This document shows positions 32,676 to 34,039 of a stretch of DNA of 34,039 nucleotides, one piece after another. The notes under the pieces were generated by a model that saw only the letters and a program-made list of their open reading frames with translations, was not told where the DNA came from and did not search any database. Positions within the stretch are counted from its first letter, which is position 1. The number at the start of each line of letters is the position of its first letter. This stretch comes from Magnetospirillum moscoviense (lineage in GTDB: Bacteria; Pseudomonadota; Alphaproteobacteria; Rhodospirillales; Magnetospirillaceae): assembly GCF_001650635.1 (NCBI RefSeq), contig NZ_LWQU01000143.1, forward strand, positions 1-34,039. The letters run 5' to 3'. A program made the position numbers and the translations under genes.

Positions 32676-33856
32676 TCCGGCGAGGGGTTCGTGCCGGCTA
32701 CCGCGCTGCCGAAGAAATCGGCCAGCACCCCCGCCTGGGCACCTTCGGTGAAATCATGGACCTCGCCGTCGTCGCGGATTATCGCCGCGAACGACCCGCC
32801 CAGCGCCTGGGCCTTGTCGGCAACCGCGGGGGCGTAGGCTTCGGCGTTGCGACCTCGGAAGCAGCACTCGTCTCGCAGGTTGAACACCTGCAATTGCCGG
32901 CGCGCCGGCTGTACCGTCCCCAGCACATAGAGTTCGGTATAGGTGACGATGTCGTACAGGCGGCCATCGCGCTGGACCCAGTCCCCCCAGCCCGGCTCGG
33001 CGGCGAAGACCGGTATCGTGGCTGTGCCGGCCACCGGGTAGCTTCTCTGAATGCGCTGGTCCAGCGCCGCGGCCATCACAGTCACCCAGCCACCGCCCGA
33101 AAAGCCGGTCATGCCGACCCGGTCGAACGAATGCTCCGCCAACAGATGGTTCAGGCCGACGATCACCGGGGTCAGGTAGAAGCCCATGGCCGAGAAGGTC
33201 CGGGTATGCAGCAGTTCGAGGGCATCGACGTTGAGCAGATTAAGTACGCCGAAACGCGGATGATCGATGGTCGGCTGATTGTTGATGCCCCCGGTCAGGG
33301 GCAGCGACAACGCCAACGCCGTGCAGCCGCCGGCCACCACCTTTTCGAGATAGCCCCGGCGCTCGAGGAAGGAATGAAGGTGGCCCTCCTGATAGATCAT
33401 CAGGCAGGAGCGCGCCTTGTCGGGATGCAACACGAACGCCACCGACTTGATGCCATACGGCATCTCGATCGTCAGGCGATCGACCGAGGCCAGGTTGGAT
33501 ATTCCCATCAGGGGCGGAAACGCCACCGCGTGTTCGACCTTGTCGGGCCTTACCCCGAACGGCAGGCCGAACCCGCGCCACACATAATCCGTCACCATCT
33601 GGCGCCGCCGCGCGACATCCTCGGGTCCGCCGAGGGTGTTGAGGTGGTGAAAATCGGTCACCTTGACGCCCGGATGGATTCCATCAAGGGATTTCGGCCG
33701 CTTGGCCAGGTTCGGCTGGCCCTCGATATATTTGGCGTAGAGCGCCATGAGCCGCTCGGGTCGGTGGATGCCCCAGGCGTGAATCTGAAACCCGAGCGCC
33801 GCCGCCAGGACGACCAGCCCCCATTTCTTCAATCGTCCCGACACCGCAGGTTTCAC
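32666..33856 (-). CDS. membrane-anchored alpha/beta hydrolase
   Basis: A 396-residue protein with an N-terminal membrane anchor or uncleaved signal (KKWGLVVLAAALGFQIHAW), the rest probably periplasmic. The alpha/beta-hydrolase catalytic triad is readable as Ser253 in the nucleophile elbow GFSGGGW, Asp329 in NLRDECCF, and His367 in EVHDFTEG. The triad order and spacing are as expected. The start is GTG at 33856, with GGAG 8 bases upstream; a TTG 11 codons earlier is less likely. Asp329 is followed by Glu and a cysteine pair (CC), which is unusual. The ester, peptide or other substrate is unknown. It converges on, and overlaps, the Rrf2 gene. Confidence 0.8.
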   Translation of the reverse strand: MKPAVSGRLKKWGLVVLAAALGFQIHAWGIHRPERLMALYAKYIEGQPNLAKRPKSLDGIHPGVKVTDFHHLNTLGGPEDVARRRQMVTDYVWRGFGLPFGVRPDKVEHAVAFPPLMGISNLASVDRLTIEMPYGIKSVAFVLHPDKARSCLMIYQEGHLHSFLERRGYLEKVVAGGCTALALSLPLTGGINNQPTIDHPRFGVLNLLNVDALELLHTRTFSAMGFYLTPVIVGLNHLLAEHSFDRVGMTGFSGGGWVTVMAAALDQRIQRSYPVAGTATIPVFAAEPGWGDWVQRDGRLYDIVTYTELYVLGTVQPARRQLQVFNLRDECCFRGRNAEAYAPAVADKAQALGGSFAAIIRDDGEVHDFTEGAQAGVLADFFGSAVAGTNPSPDYR

Positions 33857-34039
33857 CGATCCGTCTCCATCCGTCTGGAACGTTAGCAAACGACAGCGTT
33901 AAACCGAATAGGAGTAAAGGTCTAGGACGAAACCCGCCGAAATGGATGGGGAGGCGCACCCGCATAGGCGTTAACATAGCGCACACACTTGGCGTTTTCG
34001 CTTTCTTGGGGTGTCGGCGAGGCGTACAGCGAGGCTGGT
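33857..34039. other. upstream region of the hydrolase gene, right edge
   Basis: 183 bp up to the window edge. It should contain the hydrolase promoter on the minus strand, but no convincing -35/-10 pair is seen. Two GTTAA-containing stretches lie at 33898-33903 and 33971-33976. No gene can be supported here. Confidence 0.3.

Overview
The window looks like a chromosomal segment of an alphaproteobacterium of the Rhodospirillales, most likely Magnetospirillum or a close relative. The evidence is about 65% GC coding DNA, the zapA–6S RNA–fau gene order, an ECF sigma factor paired with a DUF1109/NrsF anti-sigma factor, and the style of the housekeeping proteins. No magnetosome genes, tRNAs, rRNAs, CRISPR arrays, phage genes or intact insertion sequences are visible. 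The assignment rests on recognition, not on a search.

Layout. 1-190: AT-richer edge, perhaps the tail of another gene, with a possible serA terminator. 191-4420 (minus): serA and serC (serine biosynthesis) and a secreted proline-rich protein with an OmpA-like C-terminus; a 51-bp GC-rich tandem repeat separates the last two. 4548-8160: suhB-type phosphatase, efp, and the EF-P lysylation genes epmB (minus) and epmA (plus). 8257-12042: a stand-alone PAS histidine kinase converging on a translationally coupled operon of a PAS-GGDEF-EAL protein, an Hpt-like protein and a methyltransferase. 12145-14560 (minus): RNase T2, then an AspT/YidE-type transporter with TrkA-C domains. 14559-15758: a class V aminotransferase, followed by a second copy of the GC-rich repeat family.

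15879-18234: thioredoxin and ccdA (minus) divergent from an ECF sigma factor and its NrsF-type anti-sigma factor (plus). A near-ideal SigF-type promoter (GTAACC-N16-CGAA) faces the thioredoxin gene. 18238-20368 (minus): DUF4164 coiled-coil gene, zapA, 6S RNA, fau and a YmdB-type phosphoesterase. 20515-21132: a GAF protein. 21137-24367 (minus): a large AsmA-like protein. 24455-30654 (plus): glnE, bcp, a DUF455 ferritin-like gene and a TPR-GT41 glycosyltransferase in a tight run, followed by a radical SAM/SPASM gene (30702-31652). 31765-32675: a GNAT–Rrf2 pair. 32666-33856 (minus): a membrane-anchored alpha/beta hydrolase.

How the parts work together. The most interpretable modules are EF-P with its own modifying enzymes, a redox-type thioredoxin/CcdA pair probably read by the neighbouring ECF sigma factor, and a c-di-GMP/phosphorelay-like operon. 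The least explained are the repeat family that starts at stop codons, the GT41/SPASM pair, and the Rrf2 regulator lacking iron-sulfur cysteines beside an acetyltransferase.
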